Of a stretch of 14,072 bases of DNA, positions 1-5,511 are shown in pieces. Origin of the DNA: JAGPHI01 sp036661035 (GTDB lineage: Bacteria; Bacillota; Clostridia; Oscillospirales; Ruminococcaceae); contig JAVWZM010000060.1 of assembly GCA_036661035.1 (NCBI GenBank), positions 1 through 14,072 of the forward strand. Reading direction: 5' to 3'. Each line of letters begins with the position of its first letter. Within the stretch, counting starts at the first letter, position 1. A model generated the notes under the pieces. It saw only the letters and a program-made list of their open reading frames with translations. It had not been told where the DNA came from and made no database searches. The position numbers were made by a program, and so were the translations under genes.

Positions 1-189
1 AAGTCCGTGCTTTTCCTCGCAGGGCAGCTGTGCCTTTTGAATGAGGTCATGGATTTGGGATTTGTATTCCAGCAGTTCCTCGGAGGTCAAATCCTCTGGC
101 TCGTTTTCGAGGCCGCCCCATTCATTTCTCCGGTAAAGAATTGGGAAGAGGGGGCTGAACAATCGCAAGGTTTGCAATTCGTTTTTCAT
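1..189 (-). CDS. Partial hypothetical protein, N-terminal 63 residues, possibly from an integrative element
   Basis: The reading frame starts at an ATG at 189-187 and is open without a stop to the window edge, so only the N-terminus is present. An AAAGGA ribosome binding site lies 9 bases upstream of this ATG. An in-frame ATG at 207 has no comparable site, so 189 is preferred. The peptide begins MKNELQTLRLFSPLFPILYR and continues with an acidic segment (GLENEPEDLTSEELLEY) that looks helical and soluble. I do not recognise a domain with certainty. The sequence recalls small accessory proteins carried by clostridial conjugative elements, which is memory-based inference. Two hairpins precede it, and it lies beyond the 3' end of a tRNA-Arg gene, a frequent integration site, which supports a mobile-element origin. 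Other possibilities remain open. Confidence 0.5.
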   Translation of the reverse strand, partial: MKNELQTLRLFSPLFPILYRRNEWGGLENEPEDLTSEELLEYKSQIHDLIQKAQLPCEEKHGL

Positions 190-220
190 AGGGATCAGTC
201 CTTTCATTTTGGTTTAGGAC

Positions 221-265
221 AATAAAAAAGCGGCTGTGTTTTTCAGTTACGAAGAACACAGCCGC
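221..265 (-). terminator. Intrinsic terminator or attenuator upstream of the left-edge gene
   Basis: An 11-base-pair perfect stem (230-240 with 255-265) with a 14-base loop is followed on the minus strand by TTTTTTATT. It lies about 30 bases upstream of the left-edge start codon. It would therefore stop minus-strand transcription before that gene unless read through, as in a leader attenuator. It could also simply end the upstream transcript. Confidence 0.65.
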
Positions 266-372
266 CTCAAAATCGCCCCGCAGGGGGAGCTTGCTTATTC
301 AATTGTCTTGGTAGCCTTTCGGCCAGAAAACAGAAATACCCCGCCTTTTTCTCAAAAAGCAGGGTGCATCTA

Positions 373-413
373 TGAAAAACGAGGGTTTTGAATTTACCAT
401 TCAAAACCCTCGT
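373..413 (-). terminator. Terminator downstream of tRNA-Arg
   Basis: A perfect 14-base-pair stem (379-392 with 400-413) with a 7-base loop is followed on the minus strand by GTTTTTC. It sits about 55 bases beyond the 3' end of the tRNA-Arg gene, so it most likely terminates that tRNA transcript. The T tract is short. Confidence 0.6.
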
Positions 414-468
414 CAGGCCGCATAAACACTGGGTTTGTAAGCCCTGCATCTATTTTGACCTATTGTTA

Positions 469-545
469 TGGTGCGCCTGAAGGGATTCGAACCCCCGACC
501 TTTCGGTTCGTAGCCGAACACTCTATCCAACTGAGCTACTAGCGC
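469..545 (-). tRNA. tRNA-Arg (anticodon ACG), CCA encoded
   Basis: The minus strand folds into a complete 77-base cloverleaf. The acceptor is GCGCTAG/CAGGCGC, the D arm GCTC...GAGT, and the anticodon stem TTCGG/CCGAA around loop CTACGAA, giving anticodon ACG (inosine-modified in the family, reading CGU, CGC and CGA). The T arm has loop TTCGAAT, and CCA is encoded at 471-469. The acceptor stem has one A6-A67 mismatch and a T5-G68 wobble, and the T stem has two G-T pairs, so the 3' half looks slightly altered. The 3' end faces the left-edge putative element. A terminator-like hairpin follows at 379-413. Confidence 0.95.
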
Positions 546-548
546 ACA

Positions 549-658
549 TTATTTGACTACACTTGAAGATTGCTAAATGCAAGGCGCAAGGCTAAACATT
601 TATTAGGGCAAAAGCCACAAGGCAAAATGCCAATGGATTTCAAGTGCGAGATAAATAA
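549..658. repeat. Imperfect palindromic segment between tRNA-Arg and the Nudix gene
   Basis: Nested inverted arms TTATTT (549-554) with AAATAA (653-658), and CACTTGAA (560-567) with TTCAAGTG (639-646), enclose a hairpin-prone core containing GGCAAAAGCC and GGCAAAATGCC. The tRNA promoter must also lie here, but I see no convincing -35/-10 pair. The segment could be a decayed small mobile repeat or the Nudix gene's 3' untranslated region. Confidence 0.35.
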
Positions 659-703
659 TACCATAATATTTATTGCTTGTCAAGCCGTTTTTTTGCAAAA
701 ATA

Positions 704-1114
704 TTACTTTGTAAAAAATGTTTCAATGCATTTTTGCAAAAGCTCTCGGTCTGCGGTAAAGGTAAGGCGAAGCAAAGCCTCGTTAAATGGCAATATAGCC
801 ATGTCGCCTACCTCCTCGGGCTGGCAGGTAAGCACGCCGCCTGTTATCTCGCCTGCAAACATTATCACGTCTTTAATTACGCCCTTAGCAGGGGAATATG
901 TGCTTATTTCGCGAAAGCCGCTGTATATTTTAACGGTTGCGCCTGTTTCTTCATGCACCTCGCGCAAGGCGGTGTCGGTTTCGGTTTCGCCTTTTTCCAC
1001 ATGGCCCTTTGGAAATGCCCAATGGCCGCCAAAGCGGTGGCGTATCAGCAAAACACGAGGGTTTTCTTCTTTTAAGTCGAAACAAATAACGCCGCAGGAT
1101 TTTTCTTTCTTCAT
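704..1114 (-). CDS. Nudix hydrolase (bis(5'-nucleosyl)-tetraphosphatase-like)
   Basis: The 136-residue protein carries a complete Nudix box from G37: GX5E (E43), then R51-E52, then E55-E56 and G58. The glutamates bind divalent metal and drive hydrolysis of nucleoside diphosphates linked to another group. The short single-domain form and the GGHWAFPKGHVEKGE context resemble the Ap4A hydrolase/MutT-like branch, but the substrate cannot be fixed from sequence. It is a soluble cytoplasmic protein with no signal peptide. The start ATG is at 1114, and the upstream site (GAAGAAAAATT) is weak. The gene stands alone on the minus strand, diverging from the NERD-domain gene across 131 bases. AT-rich DNA just upstream contains TATATA-like sequence but no clear promoter. 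No terminator was identified beyond its stop. Confidence 0.9.
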   Translation of the reverse strand: MKKEKSCGVICFDLKEENPRVLLIRHRFGGHWAFPKGHVEKGETETDTALREVHEETGATVKIYSGFREISTYSPAKGVIKDVIMFAGEITGGVLTCQPEEVGDMAILPFNEALLRLTFTADRELLQKCIETFFTK

Positions 1115-1186
1115 AATTTTTCTTCTTTCATTTATATATAAATTAGTTTGTTCAAAATAAATTTACTTTTATAACGCTCTATCTGA

Positions 1187-1215
1187 TTGAGTTTATTGTT
1201 TTTGTTTGCTATAAT
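1187..1215 (+). promoter_or_regulatory. Sigma-A-type promoter for the NERD-domain gene
   Basis: TTGAGT (1187-1192), a 17-base spacer, and a perfect TATAAT (1210-1215) lie about 30 bases before the TTG start. The spacing is ideal. Confidence 0.75.
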
Positions 1216-1245
1216 GAATTTAATCACTTTTGGGAGGATTTTATT

Positions 1246-1872
1246 TTGAATTTTGCAGGTAACGGTTTTTTTATAGCAATACTCTTTGCAGCAGTTGCTG
1301 CAACCCTTGGCATAGGCTTTTTAATTTATACGCTTTATAAAAAAGCGAAAAGCTCAACAAAAGATGTTAAAAACAAAGCGCAAAAGCCGCTTAGCGTGGC
1401 AAAAGGCTTTGCAAAGCTGCACGAGTACACCCTTATTTCCCCATGTAATCTTGCCAAAGACGGCAAATTTGCCGATGTGGATTTTGCCGTAGTGGGCTAT
1501 TTTGGCGTGCTTGGTGTAAAATGCATTGGACTTGGCGGCGAAATATATGGCAGCTCCGGTGACGCCATGTGGCTGCAAGTTACAAATACACAGCGCATTT
1601 CTTTTGAAAACCCACTTATTCGCGCCCAGGCAGACGCAAGGCTGATACGCGACACTTTGTTTGCGGCAGGGCTTAAATCTGTGCCCGTAGAAGTAATATG
1701 CGTCTGCACAAACCCTAAGGCAAGCTTAGCGCTGCCTCGCTCCACAGGGCATTTTACCATGAAGGATTACAAGGCATATCTTAAAAAAGACAAGTTCGAG
1801 CAAGACAAGAAGGTGGATCTTGAGGCTACAGTTGCCGCCATTAGCAAATGGCGCACAGAAACGTCTGTTTAA
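1246..1872 (+). CDS. Membrane-anchored NERD-domain protein
   Basis: The 208-residue protein has one N-terminal membrane helix (about residues 7-30), a basic linker (KKAKSSTKDVKNKAQK), and a NERD (nuclease-related) domain at about residues 58-160. Family hallmarks are the ADVDFAVVGYFGVLGVK segment (77-92), ENPLIRAQ (121-128) and the strand VEVICVC (148-154). NERD domains share the restriction-endonuclease fold. Here the usual acidic residue before the catalytic lysine is absent (GVK instead of ETK/QTK), so nuclease activity is doubtful. Translation begins at TTG, supported by GGGAGG 8 bases upstream; no ATG fits. A clear promoter lies at 1187-1215. A short AT-rich hairpin follows the stop. The cellular role is not known from sequence. 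The membrane anchor suggests the domain sits on the inner face of the cytoplasmic membrane. Confidence 0.75.
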   Translation: MNFAGNGFFIAILFAAVAATLGIGFLIYTLYKKAKSSTKDVKNKAQKPLSVAKGFAKLHEYTLISPCNLAKDGKFADVDFAVVGYFGVLGVKCIGLGGEIYGSSGDAMWLQVTNTQRISFENPLIRAQADARLIRDTLFAAGLKSVPVEVICVCTNPKASLALPRSTGHFTMKDYKAYLKKDKFEQDKKVDLEATVAAISKWRTETSV

Positions 1873-1902
1873 CTAAGCTTTATTATTATAGCAAAACAAT
1901 CG

Positions 1903-1940
1903 GCATTTTACCATAGCAATATAAAATGCAAATTTTATAT
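1903..1940 (+). terminator. Weak AT-rich terminator candidate
   Basis: GCATTTTA (1903-1910) pairs perfectly with TAAAATGC (1922-1929) around an 11-base loop, followed by AAATTTTATATTT. It lies 30 bases after the NERD gene stop. The stem is weak, so termination may be partial. Confidence 0.35.
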
Positions 1941-1998
1941 TTACATTTTATTCACATGCCTTTAACAACTCCGACTCAATTAATAGATATAATAATAA

Positions 1999-2108
1999 GT
2001 ACAGACCTAGCGGATCCGCAACCGCTAATCTGTACATGATTCCTCCTCACACCAAAAATACCCCTTCAAGACGCCCCGTGCCAAAAGCATGGGGCGTTTC
2101 CCCTTTTT
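1999..2108 (+). ncRNA. Candidate small regulatory RNA with anti-Shine-Dalgarno motif
   Basis: A perfect TATAAT at 1988-1993 would start a transcript near 2000; the -35 region is poor. The roughly 105-base transcript would open with a 5' hairpin: GTACAGA pairs with TCTGTAC and TAGCGG with CCGCTA, with a small internal bulge (1999-2035). Next comes an apparently unpaired C-rich stretch (2036-2070) containing TTCCTCCTCAC and ACCCCTTC. It ends in a strong terminator (2071-2108). No open reading frame fits. The deacetylase gene downstream has its own promoter at 2216, so this is not simply its leader. C-rich unpaired seeds that block ribosome binding sites are typical of Firmicutes trans-acting small RNAs; applying this here is inference. 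The alternative is that it is the 3' untranslated region of the NERD gene. Confidence 0.5.
2071..2108 (+). terminator. Strong intrinsic terminator of the candidate small RNA
   Basis: An 11-pair stem (2071-2081 with 2087-2097, one G-T pair) with loop CAAAA is followed by TTTCCCCTTTTT. The minus-strand side lacks a T tract, so it acts on plus-strand transcripts. Confidence 0.8.
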
Positions 2109-2212
2109 AACCCATATTCTTGCATTTTAATAGAAATTTGCCGCTATTGCTTGCGGTTTTTGTTTTTTTTTGATATTATTTAAAAGAAAACCTTTTTCTA
2201 TTGCTCATAAGG

Positions 2213-2221
2213 TGCTATAAT
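2213..2221 (+). promoter_or_regulatory. Extended -10 promoter for the deacetylase-bactofilin operon
   Basis: TGCTATAAT is an extended -10 element (TGn plus TATAAT), 37 bases before the TTG start. The -35 region (TTTTTC near 2193) is weak, as is common with extended -10 promoters. Confidence 0.6.
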
Positions 2222-2258
2222 ACATTTATATTGTGGCGTTAAAAGGAGATTTGTTGGT

Positions 2259-3215
2259 TTGAAAATCGGTTCAGTTAAGTTTTTCAAGGTAGTTATATTA
2301 TCGGCGATAGCTTTGATGATAATAATTCCCTTGGTGCTGAGCATCGTTTTCGGTGTACGCAGCGTCACGCTTTCTCGCGGAATAAACGAGCTTGCTCAAG
2401 AGCAAAACCGCATGCAAGCTATGCTTACCACGCAGGAATCCCTCTTGCGGCTTACCTCAGGCGAAAGGCTTTCGCAGCCCATTGCCGACAACATACAGGA
2501 TACATACGCAAATTCATCATCGGCTCCAAGCTTCGAGTATCAAACGCTTTATGCCAATCTTTACAGCGAGATACCGTCTATCAAAAAAACCGATGACAGA
2601 GTGGCATACCTCACCTTTGACGATGGCCCCTCGGCGAACACCCTGCGAGTGCTTGAAATTTTGGATAAATACAAAATTAAAGCTACATTTTTTGTTACAG
2701 GGCCGTCCAGTGAAGCACATCCCGATTATTTAAAAGCAATTATTGATGCAGGGCATACAATAGGGGTACACAGCTATTCCCATAAATACGATGCCATTTA
2801 TGCATCGGTAGACGCTTATCTGGCGGATTTCGAAAAAATGCATACATTTATTTACAAAACCACAGGTGTTTTTCCTGAAATATTCCGATTTCCGGGTGGC
2901 AGCGTAAATTCTTATAACAGCTATTTATACGAGGAAATAATATCAGAAATGACAAGACGCGGTTTTCCGTATTATGACTGGAACGTATCAAGCGGCGATG
3001 TATCTCTTGGCATTACGCGTCAAGATATTATTGCCAATGTGCTTAAAGGCAGCGAAAAGCAAAACAGAAGCATCATTTTAATGCATGACCGTCTGGATAC
3101 GGAAAACACAGTCAGCGCATTGCCCGATATAATAGAGGGTTTGCAGGCACAAGGGTACACCTTTGCGCCGATCACAAGCGATGTAAGACCGGTTACTTTC
3201 AATTATCGAAAATAA
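2259..3215 (+). CDS. Membrane-anchored polysaccharide deacetylase (NodB domain)
   Basis: The 318-residue protein has an N-terminal membrane anchor (residues 7-33), a helical Gln/Glu-rich linker (about 38-70), and a NodB deacetylase domain (about 112-310). All five family motifs are present: TFDDGP (119-124, metal Asp122 and base Asp121), HSYSH (metal His171 and His175), RFPGG (210-214), DWN (240-242) and LMHD with His276. Enzymes of this class remove acetyl groups from N-acetylglucosamine or N-acetylmuramic acid in peptidoglycan or related glycans outside the membrane, often giving lysozyme resistance. The exact substrate is inferred. The start is TTG with GGAGAT 8 bases upstream. The bactofilin gene follows after a 27-base gap with no terminator, so the two are probably co-transcribed from the extended -10 promoter at 2213. 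Confidence 0.92.
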   Translation: MKIGSVKFFKVVILSAIALMIIIPLVLSIVFGVRSVTLSRGINELAQEQNRMQAMLTTQESLLRLTSGERLSQPIADNIQDTYANSSSAPSFEYQTLYANLYSEIPSIKKTDDRVAYLTFDDGPSANTLRVLEILDKYKIKATFFVTGPSSEAHPDYLKAIIDAGHTIGVHSYSHKYDAIYASVDAYLADFEKMHTFIYKTTGVFPEIFRFPGGSVNSYNSYLYEEIISEMTRRGFPYYDWNVSSGDVSLGITRQDIIANVLKGSEKQNRSIILMHDRLDTENTVSALPDIIEGLQAQGYTFAPITSDVRPVTFNYRK

Positions 3216-3242
3216 TGTTAATTTTGTCTAGGAGGATTTCCA

Positions 3243-3959
3243 ATGAGTGCAAAAGATAATTTCGCGCAAGCTTTTAAAGAGCTGCTTAACGGCTCTGAAA
3301 ACGCGACACCTAATACAGACGCCATACCACAGCCCGACAAGGCTGCGCCTATGTTTGGCGGCTCACGCCCGGTAGCCCCGGTGCAAGATGCGGCACCTGC
3401 TCAAAGCACAGGCAAAACAGCGTTTGGGGGCTTTTCAACATCGCATATTGATGACGAAGTGCCGCCGCGCAGCAGTGGGGCAGGCGATAGCTTTGCCACA
3501 TACGAGGAGCCGGCTGGTGTAACTACTATCGCAAAGGGTACAGTGGTAGTGGGCGAAATACATTCCAAGGGCGATATTAACCTCTTTGGCGAAATAAAGG
3601 GTAATGTGGAAACTATCGGCAATGTGCAAATTGGCGGACGCGTTATGGGTAACGTGGGCGGCAATGATATGGTTATCACCAGCTCTGCCGTAAAAGGAAA
3701 TGTGGCGGCGACAGGCATATTGCAAATGGACGGCGCAAGCGTTGTAATGGGCGACCTTAAAGCCAGCGAGGCGCATTTTGACGGCCAAGTTAAGGGCAAT
3801 TTAACAGTGGACGGTCTTGCTCATTTCTTTGCAGATACCGTGCTTTTGGGCAACGTTACCGTTGGCTCGCTGATAATAGACGAAGGCGCTCGTTTGCGCG
3901 GAGAAATTTGCACAGGCAGCCGCGACCGCTTTGATATTGCAGATCCATTCCAAAACTAA
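3243..3959 (+). CDS. Bactofilin (polymer-forming cytoskeletal protein, DUF583)
   Basis: The 238-residue protein has a disordered N-terminal third rich in Pro, Ala and Gly (residues 18-90). It is followed by the bactofilin beta-helix core at about 93-225, recognisable from the repeated G(D/E)I...GEI-KGNV, GNV-IGGRVMGNV, GDLKASEA, GNLTVDG and GNVTVG strand turns. Bactofilins polymerise without nucleotide into membrane-associated filaments and often position cell-wall enzymes. Start ATG at 3243 has AGGAGG 7 bases upstream, a near-perfect ribosome site. The deacetylase gene lies directly upstream in the probable operon, which suggests the filament helps place or organise glycan modification. That coupling is inference. 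Transcription ends at the bidirectional terminator near 4078-4104. The disordered N-terminus is longer than in many minimal bactofilins. Confidence 0.92.
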   Translation: MSAKDNFAQAFKELLNGSENATPNTDAIPQPDKAAPMFGGSRPVAPVQDAAPAQSTGKTAFGGFSTSHIDDEVPPRSSGAGDSFATYEEPAGVTTIAKGTVVVGEIHSKGDINLFGEIKGNVETIGNVQIGGRVMGNVGGNDMVITSSAVKGNVAATGILQMDGASVVMGDLKASEAHFDGQVKGNLTVDGLAHFFADTVLLGNVTVGSLIIDEGARLRGEICTGSRDRFDIADPFQN

Positions 3960-4075
3960 TTTTTAATTACAAATTATTTTTGATAGGCTTATTATCATTA
4001 CCCTGTACAGCATATTATATTCGGTTTTGTGATAAAGCGTCGAAACCTTGCAAAAAAGCTTTTAAAAACATATAA

Positions 4076-4110
4076 AAAACAGGAACCTTTACGGTTCCTG
4101 TTTTGTTATA
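4076..4110. terminator. Bidirectional terminator between bactofilin and cheV
   Basis: The stem AACAGGAACC/GGTTCCTGTT (4078-4087 with 4093-4102), extended by A-T pairs, has loop TTTAC. It is flanked by T runs in both orientations (TTTTG on plus, TTTTTTATAT on minus). It serves the convergent bactofilin and cheV genes. A second hairpin without a T tract (4023-4029 with 4041-4047) lies in the bactofilin 3' region. Confidence 0.85.
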
Positions 4111-4159
4111 TATATTTGCATTTTCTGTAAAATATTAGAAAAGATACGCGCTAATGCTT

Positions 4160-5098
4160 TTATTTGTTGCTGCCTGTAAGCCTGTCTATCAAAGTGACAA
4201 GATTTGCAATTTCAGGCTTTGATATTTGTGCGTCTGCGCCAAGGTCCTTGCCTTTAACGCGCATTTCCTCGTTGATAAGGGAAGAAAATAAAATAACGGG
4301 AATTTCTTTAAGGATATTGTCGCTTTTAACAAGCTTTGTAAGGCGATGCCCGTCCATCTGCGGCATTTCTATATCGGTAACCAATAAGGCTACATGCTCT
4401 TTTATGGGATCGCCCGAGATTTTCGCCTCGTTTAAATAATCCCATGCCTCTTGACCGTTATCGGTTTTCACGGTGTTTACATATCCCGAACGGTGCAAAG
4501 CTTCTATTATCATGCGCGAAAGCAGCATAGAGTCCTCTGCAATAAGAATGGTCTTGTCGCTGCGCTTGCGCTCACCGAGAGTGTCTAGGTCGGAATACTG
4601 TATTCCGGTTTCGGGGCTTATTTCCGCAACAATTTTTTCAAAATCCAATATTGTTATCAGCCTGCCCTCAAATTCGGCAATGCCTGTTGCCACGCCCTCG
4701 TCGCCGCCATATATAATTCTGTCGGGCTTTTGCATATTAGTCCACGAAATGCGGTCGATACCCTCCACAGTGTGTACGTGAAAGGCAAAGTTTAAATTAT
4801 TAAAGCTGGTAACGATAAAAATGTCGTAATCGGGGTTTTCAGACGGCTTCATGTCAAGATATTTAGCGAGGTCGATAACAGTAATCACTTCATCACGGGG
4901 CTTAAATATGCCCTCAACGTCCGCGTGAGATTTTTGCATTACCTTTACAGGCTGACGCATCATAATTTCACGAACCTTTGCAACGTTTATGCCAAAAAGC
5001 TCACCGTTTAATGTAAATTCCATTATCTCCAGCTCGTTTGTGCCGGATTCCAGCAAAATTTCAGTTTGTTTAATGTCTTTGATAAGAGTTACCCCCAC
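4160..5098 (-). CDS. cheV: Chemotaxis protein CheV (CheW-like adaptor fused to a receiver domain)
   Basis: The 312-residue protein has an N-terminal CheW-like domain (about 15-165, opening ILLESGTNELEIMEF as in CheV proteins). A C-terminal response-regulator receiver (about 182-310) carries the acidic pair Glu188/Asp189, phospho-acceptor Asp242 in LLVTDIEMPQMDG, Ser273 and Lys294. CheV couples chemoreceptors to the CheA kinase in the cytoplasm, and phosphorylation of the receiver supports adaptation. The GTG at 5098 is the first possible start because a TGA sits immediately before it. No good ribosome site precedes it, so initiation looks weak. An imperfect hairpin (CATCTG-TCGG-CAGATG) lies in the leader, and -35/-10 pairs can be drawn near 5170-5205 at low confidence. 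No other chemotaxis or flagellar gene is in the window, so cheV is an orphan here. Confidence 0.93.
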   Translation of the reverse strand: MGVTLIKDIKQTEILLESGTNELEIMEFTLNGELFGINVAKVREIMMRQPVKVMQKSHADVEGIFKPRDEVITVIDLAKYLDMKPSENPDYDIFIVTSFNNLNFAFHVHTVEGIDRISWTNMQKPDRIIYGGDEGVATGIAEFEGRLITILDFEKIVAEISPETGIQYSDLDTLGERKRSDKTILIAEDSMLLSRMIIEALHRSGYVNTVKTDNGQEAWDYLNEAKISGDPIKEHVALLVTDIEMPQMDGHRLTKLVKSDNILKEIPVILFSSLINEEMRVKGKDLGADAQISKPEIANLVTLIDRLTGSNK

Positions 5099-5335
5099 TC
5101 AATTTAAAAAATCAGCAATACATCTGCCGACAGATGCTTTTGCTACAATTTTAATTGCTATACATATAAAATACGTCATTCCAATTAAAAATACAATAGG
5201 AAAACGCGTTTTTCTACAGGTTTACGGTTTTTATTATGTTTTTACGGCAAAAATCACAGTATTTACGAAATAAAATATGTATGTGTACAATTAAAACTTA
5301 TTTAGAACCATAATATATTAGGTAAGATTAATTTG

Positions 5336-5344
5336 TGGTATAAT
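5336..5344 (+). promoter_or_regulatory. Extended -10 promoter upstream of the hydrate dehydratase gene
   Basis: TGGTATAAT gives an extended -10 with a perfect TATAAT at 5339-5344 and no good -35. It would produce a leader of about 160 bases before the ATG at 5512. Confidence 0.5.
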
Positions 5345-5365
5345 TCAATTATAGTGATTATTATA

Positions 5366-5464
5366 CCGCCTCGCGTTAAAGCACTTTGCGCTCACAAGGC
5401 GACTATTTTGCACCCACTCTGTAGGGGGCGGTGGCTCTCTGCGCCCGCTGGCTAATCATACGGC
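5366..5464 (+). other. GC-rich, hairpin-prone leader segment
   Basis: Between AT-rich flanks lies a GC-rich stretch with nested complementary arms. These are CGCCT with AGGCG around GCGTTAAAGCACTTTGCGC, then GGGCG with CGCCC in the TAGGGGGCGG...GCGCCCGC part. The latter resembles GTAGGGGCG-type palindromic intergenic repeats that I recall from gut Clostridia. It may be a degraded repeat copy or a structured leader; I match it to no known riboswitch. Confidence 0.35.
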
Positions 5465-5511
5465 AAAGAAGCATACATATTTTTAATTTCAACAAGATAG
5501 GTTGTGCTAAT

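Noticed and set aside
7..225. Plus-strand 72-residue open frame at the left edge
   Set aside because: It overlaps the minus-strand gene that has a good ribosome site, and its composition (Phe, Leu and Gln repeats) looks like a shadow frame.
267..449. Minus-strand 60-residue frame between the tRNA and the left-edge gene
   Set aside because: It runs through the terminator hairpin of the tRNA, is rich in Cys and Arg, and has no ribosome site.
570..1160. Plus-strand 196-residue open frame
   Set aside because: It is antisense to the well-supported Nudix gene and has no recognisable domain.
2036..2052. CCTCCT stretch as a fragment of the 16S rRNA 3' end
   Set aside because: The surrounding bases do not match the 16S tail (GGATCACCTCCT); only the anti-Shine-Dalgarno core is shared.
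5431..5511. Earlier ATG start for the hydrate dehydratase
   Set aside because: The 27 extra residues fall in the GC-rich leader, are not family-like, and lack a ribosome site.
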